Shown here: piece by piece, positions 47,971 through 57,976 of the stretch
Numbering within the stretch: the first letter of the stretch is position 1
Layout: every line of letters starts with the position of its first letter
Assembly (NCBI GenBank): GCA_015039465.1
Contig: MU130544.1
Location: forward strand, 116,955-180,954
Direction of reading: 5' to 3'
Length of the DNA: 64,000 nt
Origin: Phlegmacium glaucopus
Lineage: Eukaryota > Basidiomycota > Agaricomycetes > Agaricales > Cortinariaceae
Made by a program: the position numbers and the translations under genes
Notes under the pieces: model-generated
The model's input: the letters and a program-made list of their open reading frames with translations, nothing else
Told to the model about the DNA's origin: nothing
The model's database searches: none

Positions 47971-48246
47971 GTGAGTCGGGGCTGAAGCTAACACGCGGTA
48001 GTAAGGGGATGAGTCGGGGCTAAAGTGGTCGGGATGGTCGTAAGGGGCTGAGCCGGGGTTAAAGTGGTTACAATGGTCGTAAGGGGCTTAGCCGGGGCTG
48101 AAGCGGTAACAACGGTCGTAAGGGACTGAGCCGGGGCTAAAGTGGTTACAACGGCCGTAAAGGTCTGAGCCGGGGCTACAGTGGTAACAAAGGTCGTAAA
48201 GGTCTGAGCCGGGGCTACAGAAAAAAAAAAAAAAAAAAAAAAAAAA
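47971..48246. repeat. 39-bp minisatellite (about 6.5 units) ending in a poly-A run
   Basis: The unit GAGCCGGGGCTAAAGTGG followed by TTACAACGGTCGTAAGG recurs every 39 bp from about 47971 to 48220, and a run of 26 A follows (48221-48246). Because 39 is divisible by three, the minus strand stays open as a 13-residue repeat (TTVVTTLAPAQPL-like). This explains the ORF there. Confidence 0.85.
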
Positions 48247-48589
48247 CTATTTCCTCTCAATAGGATTCAGACAGCGTATGAAATAACTGGGGTTGTGTCC
48301 GGTATACCTGGAAATAACATTAGGACGGTGTGGGACCCGAATAACTGTTTTATGTATTGCTACTCGTACTTCTACCACTAAAAAACGGTCTAATACCCGT
48401 ATCCGTTCAACGCTCTGTAACTATAAAACTTACATTAAACAAAACCGTCGACGATCTGGCTGTCCCTTTTACACAACTTACTTTTCACTGGTTTCCTGTT
48501 GTATCAAGACATAACGTTGAAGTCTCTCAGGAGGTTTTGTGTAATAAAGTCATTAAGAGTGAAACATAGTTTAGGAGGGCTGCTTTATG

Positions 48590-48900
48590 CCGACCCTTCT
48601 TGTAATATAACTTCTCTTATACGGAATTATATACGACTATCCTCTGGCTCCCCATCTCCATACACTTACCCAGCGTCCCTCGATAAAACAACCAAAGCTT
48701 CCACAAATACATGTAACTGTATATGTGGAAACAACTTGAAACCCGCAGACTAAGCTATCCGTAGGGACCAACCTTTTCGTACAATATAACATCTCTTATA
48801 CCAAATTATATACGACTGTCCTCTGGTTCCCCCAGCTTCATACACTTACCTAGTGCCCCTCGATAAAACACCCAAAACTCCCACAAAACACGTACTTGAA
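48590..48900. repeat. Tandem duplication, period about 178 bp
   Basis: Copies at about 48590-48717 and 48768-48900 share AATATAAC-TCTCTTATAC, ATTATATACGACT, CCTCTGG and CCTCGATAAAACA in the same order. Confidence 0.75.
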
Positions 48901-49841
48901 CCGTCCTGAACAGTCAGTAGGTGTGGCCGGCCAGGTTGGATAAAAGGTTAAATTCCGATAAGGTACAGATTAGAGTTGAATCGGAACGTCAGACACAGTA
49001 ACCGCCACATAATAGTAGTTGGACCGAGAACCAACTCTCAGCCCTTGCGCCTCTTATACTGGTCGTCAGACCTATATTCCAGGACCAGCCCGGGCTAACC
49101 AAGCACATATATTAGCAACCGGGTGATGATTTTTATTTATCTTCAAAGTTGTTCAGAACCAACCCGGGCTAGCCAACGTTACTCGTTGGAAGCTACCTTA
49201 ACACTTGTGTTATATATGTTTAGACTAGGTCAACCATGTGGTTAAAAGGAGGATCCACACTTCTGTTCATGGCTAGCCATTCGTTTATTAACTGGGTTGT
49301 AACTAGCCCGCCACGAGTTCTCTTACAGGTGTATCCGGGCTAGGGCTAGGATGACAGCCCACCAAACTTGTGGCCGTACCACATTTCTGTTTTTACGGTT
49401 CATGGCTAGCCATTCGTTTATTCTTACCTCGTCTATTGTGGAGGTACTAAGTAAACACCAACCATTGCAGCGCGGTCGGATAGATTAGTGGACTGGTGAA
49501 CTTGGAATTATTTACATTCAGAGTGCACCAGTGTTCCTAGCTGCACAAAATAGCACAGAGTCATAGCCTGAATATTCCTTATCATTTCTACCGAGCTTCA
49601 GCTTGCTAGGATGTCTGTGTGTCACTGACTGAGGCAGATTTTCAAACTCTGGTATGCACAGGCCAGGCCGTACGCACCCTTAAATGGCAAGGGCTTATCC
49701 AAACTTAGCCTATTCTGATGCGCCATCACACGTCGGGGTGGTTAAACAACCCCTTGTGGGTTATTCCCGGGTCTGGATGAATCAATTTTTACTGTCCCTG
49801 ATTTTTTACTCTCAACTGCCAGCTCATCATATGTCTGTCCG

Positions 49842-50524
49842 GAGTGGTAGCTACCACTATAATCACAATAGAATGGCAATTGCCATTGAGCTGTTGTGTA
49901 ATGTGCCATAGTTTTTATGAAAGGCCTTTCATAAACTTGCCATGTACTTTCAATCCTTGCTTTCAATCTCTTTCAATCCTTTCAATACCTTTCAATACCT
50001 TTCAATCCTGTCAATATCTTTCAATCCTTTCAATAAATAATTAGTTATTTTCTATGTACCCCTGAACCTTAACAGAACCTTCACTAAACCCTAACTGAAC
50101 CTTAACTGAACCCTAACTGAACCCTAACTGAAACATACCAAAAGAGGCCATAAAATGACCTCAGCAACAAGAGACAATGCAAAATAAGCCATAATATTCC
50201 ATGAGATAGATTACATAATCTACCATATTCAATTTACAATCATATTGAAAGGTTTGAAAGGGATTGAAAGGTTTGAAAGGAATTAAAAGGATTGAAAGTA
50301 TTGAAAGGATTGAAAGAATTGAAAGAATTGAAAAGAATTGAAAGGGATTAAAAGGGATTGAAAGGGATTGAAAAGGATTGAAACAAGGATTGAAAGGTGT
50401 TGAAACAAGGATTGAAAGAGACATGGCAAGTTTATGAAAGGCCTTTCATAAAAACTATGGCACATTACACAACAGCTCAATGGCAATTGCCATTCTATTG
50501 TGATAACAATGGTAGCTACTACTG
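49842..50524. mobile_element. Foldback element with about 115-bp inverted repeats and TTTCAATCC arrays
   Basis: The left arm (49842-49960) and right arm (about 50405-50524) are near-perfect inverted repeats, including CAATAGAATGGCAATTGCCA and TATGAAAGGCCTTTCATAAA, each itself palindromic. Next to each arm lie tandem arrays of CTTTCAATCC/CTTTCAATAC words in opposite orientation. CTGTCCG directly flanks both sides (49835-49841 and 50525-50531). It contains no gene. The layout is that of the other hAT-like elements in the window, with longer arms. Confidence 0.8.
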
Positions 50525-50553
50525 CTGTCCGATCCGCTCCTCCCATCCCCAGC

Positions 50554-52431
50554 ATGAGCGCACCGGCAGCCAACCACAAGGTTGCACTCCCGCCTCTGGA
50601 ACTCACTGGGGCGGAGATGCACATATGCCGGCAATGGCTAGGAGAATACGCGAAACTTGATACCAAGACCGACCGGACTTACATGCTGGGCACTAAAATA
50701 TTACCTTGACTCAAACCCCTCAATAATACTCTAAGTGAGGATGCATGGAGGGTCCGAAAGTCGGTGAGTAGCACACAATGAATAATATTGTGATTTATTA
50801 ATTATAAACAGCAAGTAAATTGTTGGTTCGAGAACCACTGCCGCAAATCCAGTATTGCCACCCGCCTCTCCTTGACACGGAACATCTCCCTTAGACAGGT
50901 CGTGTGCCATATTTACAAGGCAGAAATTCAGACTATTGCGGCAAAGAGAGCGGATGGTGCAAAACCTGGGTCACAGCAGTATATCCAGGGCTTTCAAGGG
51001 GCCGTCACTGAGTTTATGGAGGGACTGGAACCAGATAAAATATTGGAATTGGAGCAGGTACGGGTCGAATGGAGGACTAAAGGTCAGCCGAGTGAAGTTC
51101 AAAGAAAGACCGTTGAAAGAAATGGGCATAATTTCCTGGAAAGGTTGGCCGGAGTCCAATATAGGGAGATGGGCATGCAAAGTATCGTCTGGGAGTTCCA
51201 TGAGACCAGAGCGGGAATGAAAGTTTTTCGACTGTGAGTTCATCTAATATAACTCTTGGAGCACTGATATAACATTCCGGTAGTCATGACTTTAATGAGA
51301 ATCTGGGCAAGGTCAAAGTCCAGCCCTTTGAAGTCAAATTTCCCGAGGCTGTCAAACAGTTTGAAGGCTCTTGGGTGCAGTACATGAGGTACTGTAATCG
51401 GGTTGAGTCTGGTGAGGAAGTGGACTCAGTCGCTCAGAGTCGGGCCACAACTATCTTGATTCAGCTTGATCAGGATGTGAAAGGATTCCCATTGGTGCCT
51501 CCCCCACAGGACGGGGACACTTTGATACACATGAAGCGGATTATAAGAAGCTTTATCACAACACATTATCGTAAGTTGACACAATTTGAACTTTGACTCG
51601 TTTTTGTTCTGAATCTTTCCAGGTTTTGCTTCTGGGCATGAACATGATAGGGTCCCATGGAAGCGGATCAAAGAAAACACCACCAATTTTATCGATCCCA
51701 AGTATCTCCCTGAAAACACAGTAATTGATGATCCCAGCGACATGAAGAAGGAGCATATCATGCAGCTACTCAATCATTGGCGATGACCAGTCCCCGGTGC
51801 TGACCTGTTTAGGTTCAGCCATGTCTTGGTGAACACTAAGACAGATCAGTTGAGGCCCACCTTGTACAAGCATTCTCCCAGTGCTAGCATACCAATGCAA
51901 TCGGATGGGCCAATTGATGATGAGCCAATTGATGATGAGCCAATTGAAGGTGAGCCGATCAGAGGTGAGCCGACCAAAGGTGGGCTAGCATCCAAATGGG
52001 ATGCGGAATATATCTCTCTTGATCCGGATGGTGATGTCAACATGGATCCAGGCCTTAACCACAGAGATTCAACTCCAGTACCATTCTCACCACAGCCGCC
52101 ACTGCCTCCAACTCCTGTAATTGACCCCCAATTAATATTGGAAGAGTCAGTCATCATGAAAGAGGGAGAAGGCTGACCTACCTCAAGCCAAGGCCCTCCA
52201 CCGGTCCACATTGCCAGTGCTGACCAGGAGCAGCCCAGACCTCAACCACGCCCAAAACAAAAAAAGACTACAGCAGTGCCATTGGCCGATCCGGATCCAC
52301 AGCCACAAGCTGAGTTGGGTCGCTCAAAACGCATTGCAAAGCGAAAGTTAGATCCCTATACAGCCGAGGAACTTAAGGCAGCCGAACGAGCCGTACAGAA
52401 AGAGCAGGCCAAGCGACAAAAGAGAAAATAA
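50554..52431 (+). pseudogene. Orphan, probably transposon-associated gene with three in-frame TGA stops
   Basis: Four exons, 50554-50763, 50812-51233, 51284-51570 and 51623-52431, keep phase throughout (576 codons). TGA codons lie at 50707-50709, 51784-51786 and 52174-52176. Early on is VNCWFENHCRK, resembling the recognition helix of a homeodomain-like fold. A long helical, charged region follows, then a repeat (DDEPIDDEPIEGEPIRGEPT) and a basic C-terminal tail (GRSKRIAKRKL, KRQKRK) that suggests nuclear targeting. No known enzyme motif is seen. I infer a DNA-binding accessory protein of a mobile element. Conserved phase with scattered stops suggests recent decay; the third stop might be spliced out. 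The 50500 ATG is an alternative start but lies inside the foldback element. Confidence 0.6.
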
Positions 52432-52539
52432 AACTTTGCGATTTGTAGGATTTGGGTGTTCAAATCGTAATAATTAATTTATTGCAATATCTACTTTAAT
52501 ATATCAAGGACAGTAATCTGGGTCACGAGACTGAATAAC
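52432..52539. other. Short spacer before the Ty3/Gypsy LTR
   Basis: AT-rich 3' flank of the orphan gene; nothing else is recognised. Confidence 0.4.
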
Positions 52540-52980
52540 TGTTCCATGACAAGAACTCCACCGACCACATGCTCGTTTCACCTACATGCACTCTCCACAT
52601 CTCTTTCATCTCCGCCACCACATGTTTTCCTCTCTCCTTTCATCATATGCTTGTTTCACCTATTTATACCTATACAACATGCTTCACATGCGGACGCCTT
52701 ACCCTATGCACGACCCTCTCCATTAGTATAAATACCGTATTCACTCTCTTGTATTACTTTAGCTAATTCTTGAGATCCTTACCCCGGTAACTTTGCTCTA
52801 AGACTTTCTCAAACTCCTAAGACGCTGCCTTGAGATTCATCTCCTGGTAATCTTTTGAGCTCAACGAACGAACGAACGAACGAACGAACGAACGAACGAA
52901 CTCTTATACGACTGTTTACGGCCAGAAGCCTCTGAGCCGTTCGAAGTTGTAACAAAAGAATTAGCTATTGTATTCCTACA
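52540..52980 (+). repeat. 5' LTR of the Ty3/Gypsy chromovirus (approximate ends)
   Basis: It begins TGTTCC and ends CCTACA, with the TG...CA form. It shares about 65 bp (TCCACCGACCACATGCTCG onward) with the 3' LTR remnant at 58664-58758. A TATA box (TATAAATA, 52727-52734) supports promoter function. A CGAA tandem run (52865-52900) is included. The right end is inferred from the CA terminus only. Confidence 0.7.
52727..52734 (+). promoter_or_regulatory. LTR TATA box
   Basis: TATAAATA lies in the LTR about 415 bp upstream of the gag ATG, in the position expected for the retroelement promoter. Confidence 0.6.
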
Positions 52981-53148
52981 CGCTTTCTTCTTAGAAGCGT
53001 TGGTTATATCTAGCCGAACTCGAAACCGAAACACCGACGAACCGAACCGAACGAATACTGTGAAAAGTTAAATACTTGAACCAGTATCAGAAGATAGAGC
53101 AAGGACTTCTACACTTCTACAAACAAACAAACGAAACCAGACGAAACA

Positions 53149-54168
53149 ATGGCAGGAGAAACATCCACCGTTCCTCACGTCCCGAAAGAACTAAACATCA
53201 ACAAACCGACGCCTTTCACTGGCGACAGACGCAAAGTCAAACCATTCCTTCAAGAATGTAAGATATACTTGAGCGTAAACGACAAAGCCTATTCAGAAGA
53301 TGGCCCAAAAATTGCTTTCATCCTTTCCTTCATGAATGATGGAGAAGCAGTTCAATGGAAAGAAACATGGATCGACAGCATCACTGACGCAACCGGGACG
53401 ATCACCCTTCCCTCACTCCAAGTTTTCTACAACACCATCGAAGAACAATTCAAAGAAACAAACCGAGTCCAAGACTCAATGCACAAACTGGCCCTCCTAC
53501 GACAAGGAAAGAAGTCAGCCGAACAAATAGTTACCGAATTCTCTCTCTTGACAAGACAGGCCGGACTAGAGGAGAAAAGCACATCAGACAATATCCATCT
53601 TATTCAGATGTTCCAAAAAATACTGAACCCATCCTTAACCCGAAAAATTGTACTATCCCTTGACGTCCCAATGACGATCAAAGCCTGGAAAGACAGAGCG
53701 ATTCAATACGACTCACAATACCGATTTGCGATGGCACTTTTGTCATCAGAACAACCGAACAAGAAACCTTACGACCCAACATACAGAGAAGAAAAACCGA
53801 AATACAAAGGGAGGAATTGGTCCTCCAACAACAGACGAACCGACCCAGACGCAATGGACGTCGACGCAATGAGCTATGAGAAACGAGGAGAGTATATGCG
53901 CAAAGGCCTCTGTTTCAAATGCGACAAGCCCGGCCATATCTCCAGAGACTGCAAAGAGAAACGAGGAGGATACCAAGGAAACAGAAACCAAGGATCCTCG
54001 AACATCAAAAACAACCAGAAGAAACCGACAGTCAAAGACATCCATGCTTTGATCAAAGGACTGAGCAAGAGCGAACACGAGAAACTCGCCAACTTACAGC
54101 TTGGAATCGAAGAAAACGAACAGATAGTCGAAGTAGGAGATGAGGATTTTTTCGGAGCGGAGAACTGA
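53149..54168 (+). CDS. gag: Retrotransposon Gag
   Basis: The protein has 339 residues. The N-terminal part is the retrotransposon capsid core (KPFLQECKIYL, FILSFMNDGEAVQWKETW, LLRQGKKSAEQIVTEFSLL). One CCHC zinc knuckle follows (CFKCDKPGHISRDC, about residues 254-267), flanked by basic sequence for RNA binding. The start ATG lies in a good context (ACAATGGC) after a long leader. Gag and pol are in different frames separated by 67 bp, and pol has its own ATG. Pol may therefore be made by reinitiation or another unusual mechanism rather than simple frameshifting. Confidence 0.93.
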   Translation: MAGETSTVPHVPKELNINKPTPFTGDRRKVKPFLQECKIYLSVNDKAYSEDGPKIAFILSFMNDGEAVQWKETWIDSITDATGTITLPSLQVFYNTIEEQFKETNRVQDSMHKLALLRQGKKSAEQIVTEFSLLTRQAGLEEKSTSDNIHLIQMFQKILNPSLTRKIVLSLDVPMTIKAWKDRAIQYDSQYRFAMALLSSEQPNKKPYDPTYREEKPKYKGRNWSSNNRRTDPDAMDVDAMSYEKRGEYMRKGLCFKCDKPGHISRDCKEKRGGYQGNRNQGSSNIKNNQKKPTVKDIHALIKGLSKSEHEKLANLQLGIEENEQIVEVGDEDFFGAEN

Positions 54169-54235
54169 ATCGATGTCAGTTTCTCCCACGCTATCCATAT
54201 CCAATTGCTTAGTACCTCGTTTAAATATTCACTGA

Positions 54236-57200
54236 ATGAAAATACCTATTTCTATAACGAGCGAAACGCAAGAAGATTCGGAAATCATCGAACAAGCCTT
54301 TATTGACTCTGGCGCAGACGGAAAATTCATTGACCAAAACTTCGTGAGAACACAAAAATTTACGATCAAAACCTTAAAAGTTCCCATCAAAGTTTTCAAC
54401 GTCGACGGTACCCTGAACAAACGAGGCACGATCAAACATTACGTAAACCTTGAGATCAATGTTCTCGGACGAAAGAAGATGAACCGACTTTTAGTCACTG
54501 GATTAGGGAAACACAAAATCATTCTTGGAGCAACTTGGCTCAAAGAAAACAATCCCGAAATAGACTGGAAGAAAGAGACCCTTACATGGCGCAAGCCCGA
54601 ACAACCAAAAGAAGAATCACCACGGAAACCGATTTTTAGGACACCCTCGAAACCCACTACTGTCGAAGAAGAAAATGATATCGAAGAATATCTAAATCGA
54701 ACACAGAACCCTACCGACGATGATGAAATATCAGTACTCGTCGCTTTTATCAATGGCAAAATAGACAACGAATATTGGATCAATGCGAAAACTTCTGCTT
54801 CACAAGATCTGGCTATGAAATACGACATCAAGCCTGATATCCCTGTCGAAGAAATAGTACCACCGGAGTATCATGAATACTTAGATGTATTTGATGAGAA
54901 AAAGGCGGACAGATTTCCTGAAGAACGACCCTGGGACCATAAGATTGAAATGAAACCGACTTTCCTACCGAAATCTTTCAAAACATACAACCTTACACCG
55001 GCAGAACAAATCGAACTGGACAAATTCCTTAAAGAAAATCTCGACCGAAAATACATTCGAAAATCAAAATCCCCGATGGCTTCACCTTTCTTCTTTGTAT
55101 CAAAGAAAGACGGAAAACTTCGACCTTGTCAAGATTATCGATATCTGAATGAACACACAGTCAAGAATGCCTATCCACTCCCGCTTATCACCGAAATCAT
55201 GGACAAACTCAAAGGCGCAACTTGTTTCACAAAGTTTGACGTCTTAAGAGGTTACAACAACGTCAGGATTGCTAAAGGAGACGAATGGAAAGCTGCATTC
55301 AAAACAAATCGAGGATTATTCGAACCAACAGTAATGTTCTTTGGAATGTGCAATTCACCAGCTACGTTCCAAGCAATGATGGACTCTATCTTCGAAGATC
55401 TCATCGAAGGCGACTATATCATTGTCTACATGGATGACATCCTAATCTTTGCAAAGAACGAAAAGGATCTTGAAGAAATCACGAAGAAGGTCTTACAACG
55501 TCTACGGGAAAATGATCTCTATTTGAAACCAAAGAAATGCGAATTCAATAAGAAGAAAGTCGAATATCTTGGAATGATCATCGAAGAAGGCAAGATCTCT
55601 ATGGACCCAACCAAACTCAAGGGTATCCGAGACTGGCCGACTCCTACCTCTGTTAAAGAAGTACGATCCTTTTTAGGGTTCGGAAACTTTTACCGACGAT
55701 TCATCCGACACTTCTCTGATCTTTGTCAACCGTTAAATAATCTTTTGAAGAAAGACGTACCCTTTGAATGGACCGATAAATGCCAAGAAACCTTCGAAAT
55801 GCTGAAACGACGCTTTACTGAAGAACCGGTTCTACGAATGCCTGACCCAACCCGACCTTTCCAAATCGAATCCGATGCTTCAAAATACGCATCAGGCGCA
55901 GTCCTTACACAGACGGACACGAACGGAGACCGACACCCTGTAGCTTTCTTATCAAAAAGCTTTTCCCCTACCGAACGAAACTATGAAATCTATGATCGAG
56001 AACTCCTAGCAATCATACGAGCTTTAACCGACTGGAGACACTATATCCTTGGATCTGAACATACAACAACTGTTTATTCTGACCACAAAAACTTAACCTA
56101 CTACCGAACCGCACAGAAACTGAACAGACGACAAGCCAGATGGTCGCTATTCCTCTCAGAATTCAACGTCAACCTGATCCATTTACCCGGGAACAAAATG
56201 ATTCAATCCGACGCTCTATCCCGAAGAGCTGACCTTTGCCCCAAAGATGACAATGACAACGAAGACATCACGATGTTGCCAGACTCCCTATTCGTCAACC
56301 TGGTCGACCTAGACTTACAAGAACAGATTGCTAACTCCACCGACATAGACACAGACGCCGCCGACGCATTACGCTCTTTACTCGAGAAAGGACCTTCCAA
56401 TTTAAGAAGTGATCTTGAAGACTGGTCGACTGAGGAATTTATGGGAAAACCAATCTTATTCTATAAAGGGAAGAATTACATTCCACAGAATCGGGAACTT
56501 CGCCAGAAACTGGTTAAACAATTCCACGATGCGCCAACAGCGGGACATCCAGGAGAATTAGAGACTTATAACTCGATTTCTCAACATTATTGGTGGCCTG
56601 GACTCCGTACCTTTGTGAAGAACTACGTGAAGGGATGCTCTGACTGCCAACAGTTTAAGATCAACAGGAACCCTTCGAAACCATCTTTCCTACCAATCAA
56701 AGGACCGAAGGACTCTAGACCTTTTGCGAACTGTTCAATGGATCTGATCACTGATTTACCACCTATAGACGGCAAAGACGCTGTACTGGTCGTGGTCGAC
56801 CACGGGCTTACGAAAGGGGTGATTCTTATCCCTTGTGCAAAAACTTGTACCTCCGAAGACATCGCCCAATTTTTGCTCGACAACCTTTACAAACGGTTTG
56901 GACTCCCTGACAAGATGATCTCTGACAGAGACCCCCGATTCACCGCTAAAGCCTTCGAAAACCTTTTCAAATTACTCGGAATCGAACATGCGAAGACAAC
57001 GGCCTTCCACCCTCAGTCTGACGGAACAACTGAACGTTTCAACCAAGAGATTGAAGCATATCTCTCCATTTATTGCTTTGACAACCCGACAAACTGGTTA
57101 TCCGCTTTACCGACGCTCGAATTTACCCATAACAATCGAAGACACTCCGGACGAACACAAACTCCTTTCGAATTAATCATGGGATCATCTCCAATCTCCA

Positions 57201-57769
57201 TCCCTCTTTCATTTGAAAACACGCAATTCCCTGCCGTCGAAGAACGAACACGGAAATTAATCAAAGACCGAGAAGAAGCTCTGGCAGCACATGAACTAGC
57301 AAGACACCGAATGGAAAACAGAATCAAATCGAACTTCAAACCATTCCGGGAAGGACAACTAGTCTGGTTAGACTCCAGAAATCTAAAAACGAACTACAAC
57401 AAAAAGATAGCACCAAGACGAGAAGGACCATTTCCTATCGAAAAAGTCCTTGGACCCCTCACCTATCGATTAAAACTCCCTGAAACATGGAAGATCCACA
57501 ACGTTTTTCACGCATACCTTCTTATGCCATACGTTGAAAACGAAGTACACGGCCCGAATTTCCTTAAACCACCCGCAGAAATCATCGACGGAAATGAAGA
57601 ATACGAAGTCGAATCGATCATTGGACACAGAAAACGAGGACGAGGATATCAATTCAAGATTCGATGGAAAGATTATCCAATCTCCAAAGCAACGTGGGAA
57701 CCCGAGTCACACATCAAAAATGCAGATGACACGCTGTCGCTTTATAAAGAAACCCATCACCTCAAATAG
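54236..57769 (+). CDS. pol: Retrotransposon Pol: protease, reverse transcriptase, RNase H, integrase, chromodomain
   Basis: The protein has 1177 residues. The aspartic protease is FIDSGADGKF (about residues 22-31). The reverse transcriptase runs through FVSKKDGKLRPCQDYRYLN to the catalytic YMDD (398-401). RNase H includes ESDASKYASGAVL (about 545-558). The integrase zinc finger is H-x-H / CSDC (about 763-800), with a catalytic core holding SMDLITDLPP, ISDRDPRF and an E in GTTERFNQEIEAYL, followed by a GPF/Y-type module (REGPFPIEKVLGPLTYRL). The C-terminal chromodomain (YEVESIIGHRKRGRGYQFKI, then WKDYPISKATWEPE) can direct integration to chromatin. All catalytic motifs appear intact. An upstream stop (54233-54235) fixes the start at 54236. 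Confidence 0.96.
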   Translation: MKIPISITSETQEDSEIIEQAFIDSGADGKFIDQNFVRTQKFTIKTLKVPIKVFNVDGTLNKRGTIKHYVNLEINVLGRKKMNRLLVTGLGKHKIILGATWLKENNPEIDWKKETLTWRKPEQPKEESPRKPIFRTPSKPTTVEEENDIEEYLNRTQNPTDDDEISVLVAFINGKIDNEYWINAKTSASQDLAMKYDIKPDIPVEEIVPPEYHEYLDVFDEKKADRFPEERPWDHKIEMKPTFLPKSFKTYNLTPAEQIELDKFLKENLDRKYIRKSKSPMASPFFFVSKKDGKLRPCQDYRYLNEHTVKNAYPLPLITEIMDKLKGATCFTKFDVLRGYNNVRIAKGDEWKAAFKTNRGLFEPTVMFFGMCNSPATFQAMMDSIFEDLIEGDYIIVYMDDILIFAKNEKDLEEITKKVLQRLRENDLYLKPKKCEFNKKKVEYLGMIIEEGKISMDPTKLKGIRDWPTPTSVKEVRSFLGFGNFYRRFIRHFSDLCQPLNNLLKKDVPFEWTDKCQETFEMLKRRFTEEPVLRMPDPTRPFQIESDASKYASGAVLTQTDTNGDRHPVAFLSKSFSPTERNYEIYDRELLAIIRALTDWRHYILGSEHTTTVYSDHKNLTYYRTAQKLNRRQARWSLFLSEFNVNLIHLPGNKMIQSDALSRRADLCPKDDNDNEDITMLPDSLFVNLVDLDLQEQIANSTDIDTDAADALRSLLEKGPSNLRSDLEDWSTEEFMGKPILFYKGKNYIPQNRELRQKLVKQFHDAPTAGHPGELETYNSISQHYWWPGLRTFVKNYVKGCSDCQQFKINRNPSKPSFLPIKGPKDSRPFANCSMDLITDLPPIDGKDAVLVVVDHGLTKGVILIPCAKTCTSEDIAQFLLDNLYKRFGLPDKMISDRDPRFTAKAFENLFKLLGIEHAKTTAFHPQSDGTTERFNQEIEAYLSIYCFDNPTNWLSALPTLEFTHNNRRHSGRTQTPFELIMGSSPISIPLSFENTQFPAVEERTRKLIKDREEALAAHELARHRMENRIKSNFKPFREGQLVWLDSRNLKTNYNKKIAPRREGPFPIEKVLGPLTYRLKLPETWKIHNVFHAYLLMPYVENEVHGPNFLKPPAEIIDGNEEYEVESIIGHRKRGRGYQFKIRWKDYPISKATWEPESHIKNADDTLSLYKETHHLK

Positions 57770-57784
57770 AAGAACTTCGAAAAC

Positions 57785-57976
57785 ATGCGCTACACTTCCT
57801 ATCAACACGAATGCGTCAATGAGGACTTTTTAAAGTTCATCAACGTCATCGCCAAAATCGCCGATGATTTCGAAGATATAAGACTTGCCCTTGAAAAGCA
57901 AAGAGACGACAACTTCACCCTCCCAAAATTCAATTTTGAAATCAACTACTCTCGAATTCATTGCCCTTCCTTCTGA
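57785..57976 (+). CDS. Short ORF directly after pol
   Basis: The ORF has 63 residues (MRYTSYQHECVNEDFLKF...), starts 15 bp after the pol stop, and overlaps the longer ORF in another frame. It reads as helical and coding-like (FINVIAKIADDFEDIRLALEKQ). It may be the first exon or the upstream cistron of the zinc-knuckle protein. No family is recognised. Confidence 0.45.
   Translation: MRYTSYQHECVNEDFLKFINVIAKIADDFEDIRLALEKQRDDNFTLPKFNFEINYSRIHCPSF

Larger units (their letters stand above)
45896..49833. repeat. Repeat-rich region without a supported gene
   Basis: No credible coding sequence in about 4 kb. Seen within: two diverged copies of one segment (about 46210-46440 and 47300-47600, sharing CCATACTAACATCTAG), a CAC microsatellite, a TAACGTCTAG array (47108-47215), a 39-bp minisatellite ending in poly-A, and a tandem duplication (48590-48720 and 48768-48900, sharing TTATATACGACT). 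TTCATGGCTAGCCATTCGTT occurs at two sites (about 49268 and 49400). It looks like accumulated old repeats. Confidence 0.6.

Noticed and set aside
47988..48260. ORF with a poly-Phe start and TTLAPAQP repeats
   Set aside because: It is produced by the poly-A run and a 39-bp minisatellite; no start context or introns are seen.
45896..49833. Idea that this tract is reversed or otherwise artificial sequence
   Set aside because: It looks compositionally odd, but I found no direct proof; internal duplications and microsatellites are adequate to explain it.
49940..50420. Regular CTTTCAATCC/GGATTGAAAG repeats resembling CRISPR repeat wording
   Set aside because: The units are about 10 bp without unique spacers, occur in opposite orientation inside a foldback element, and the genome is eukaryotic. 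This is a subterminal transposon array.
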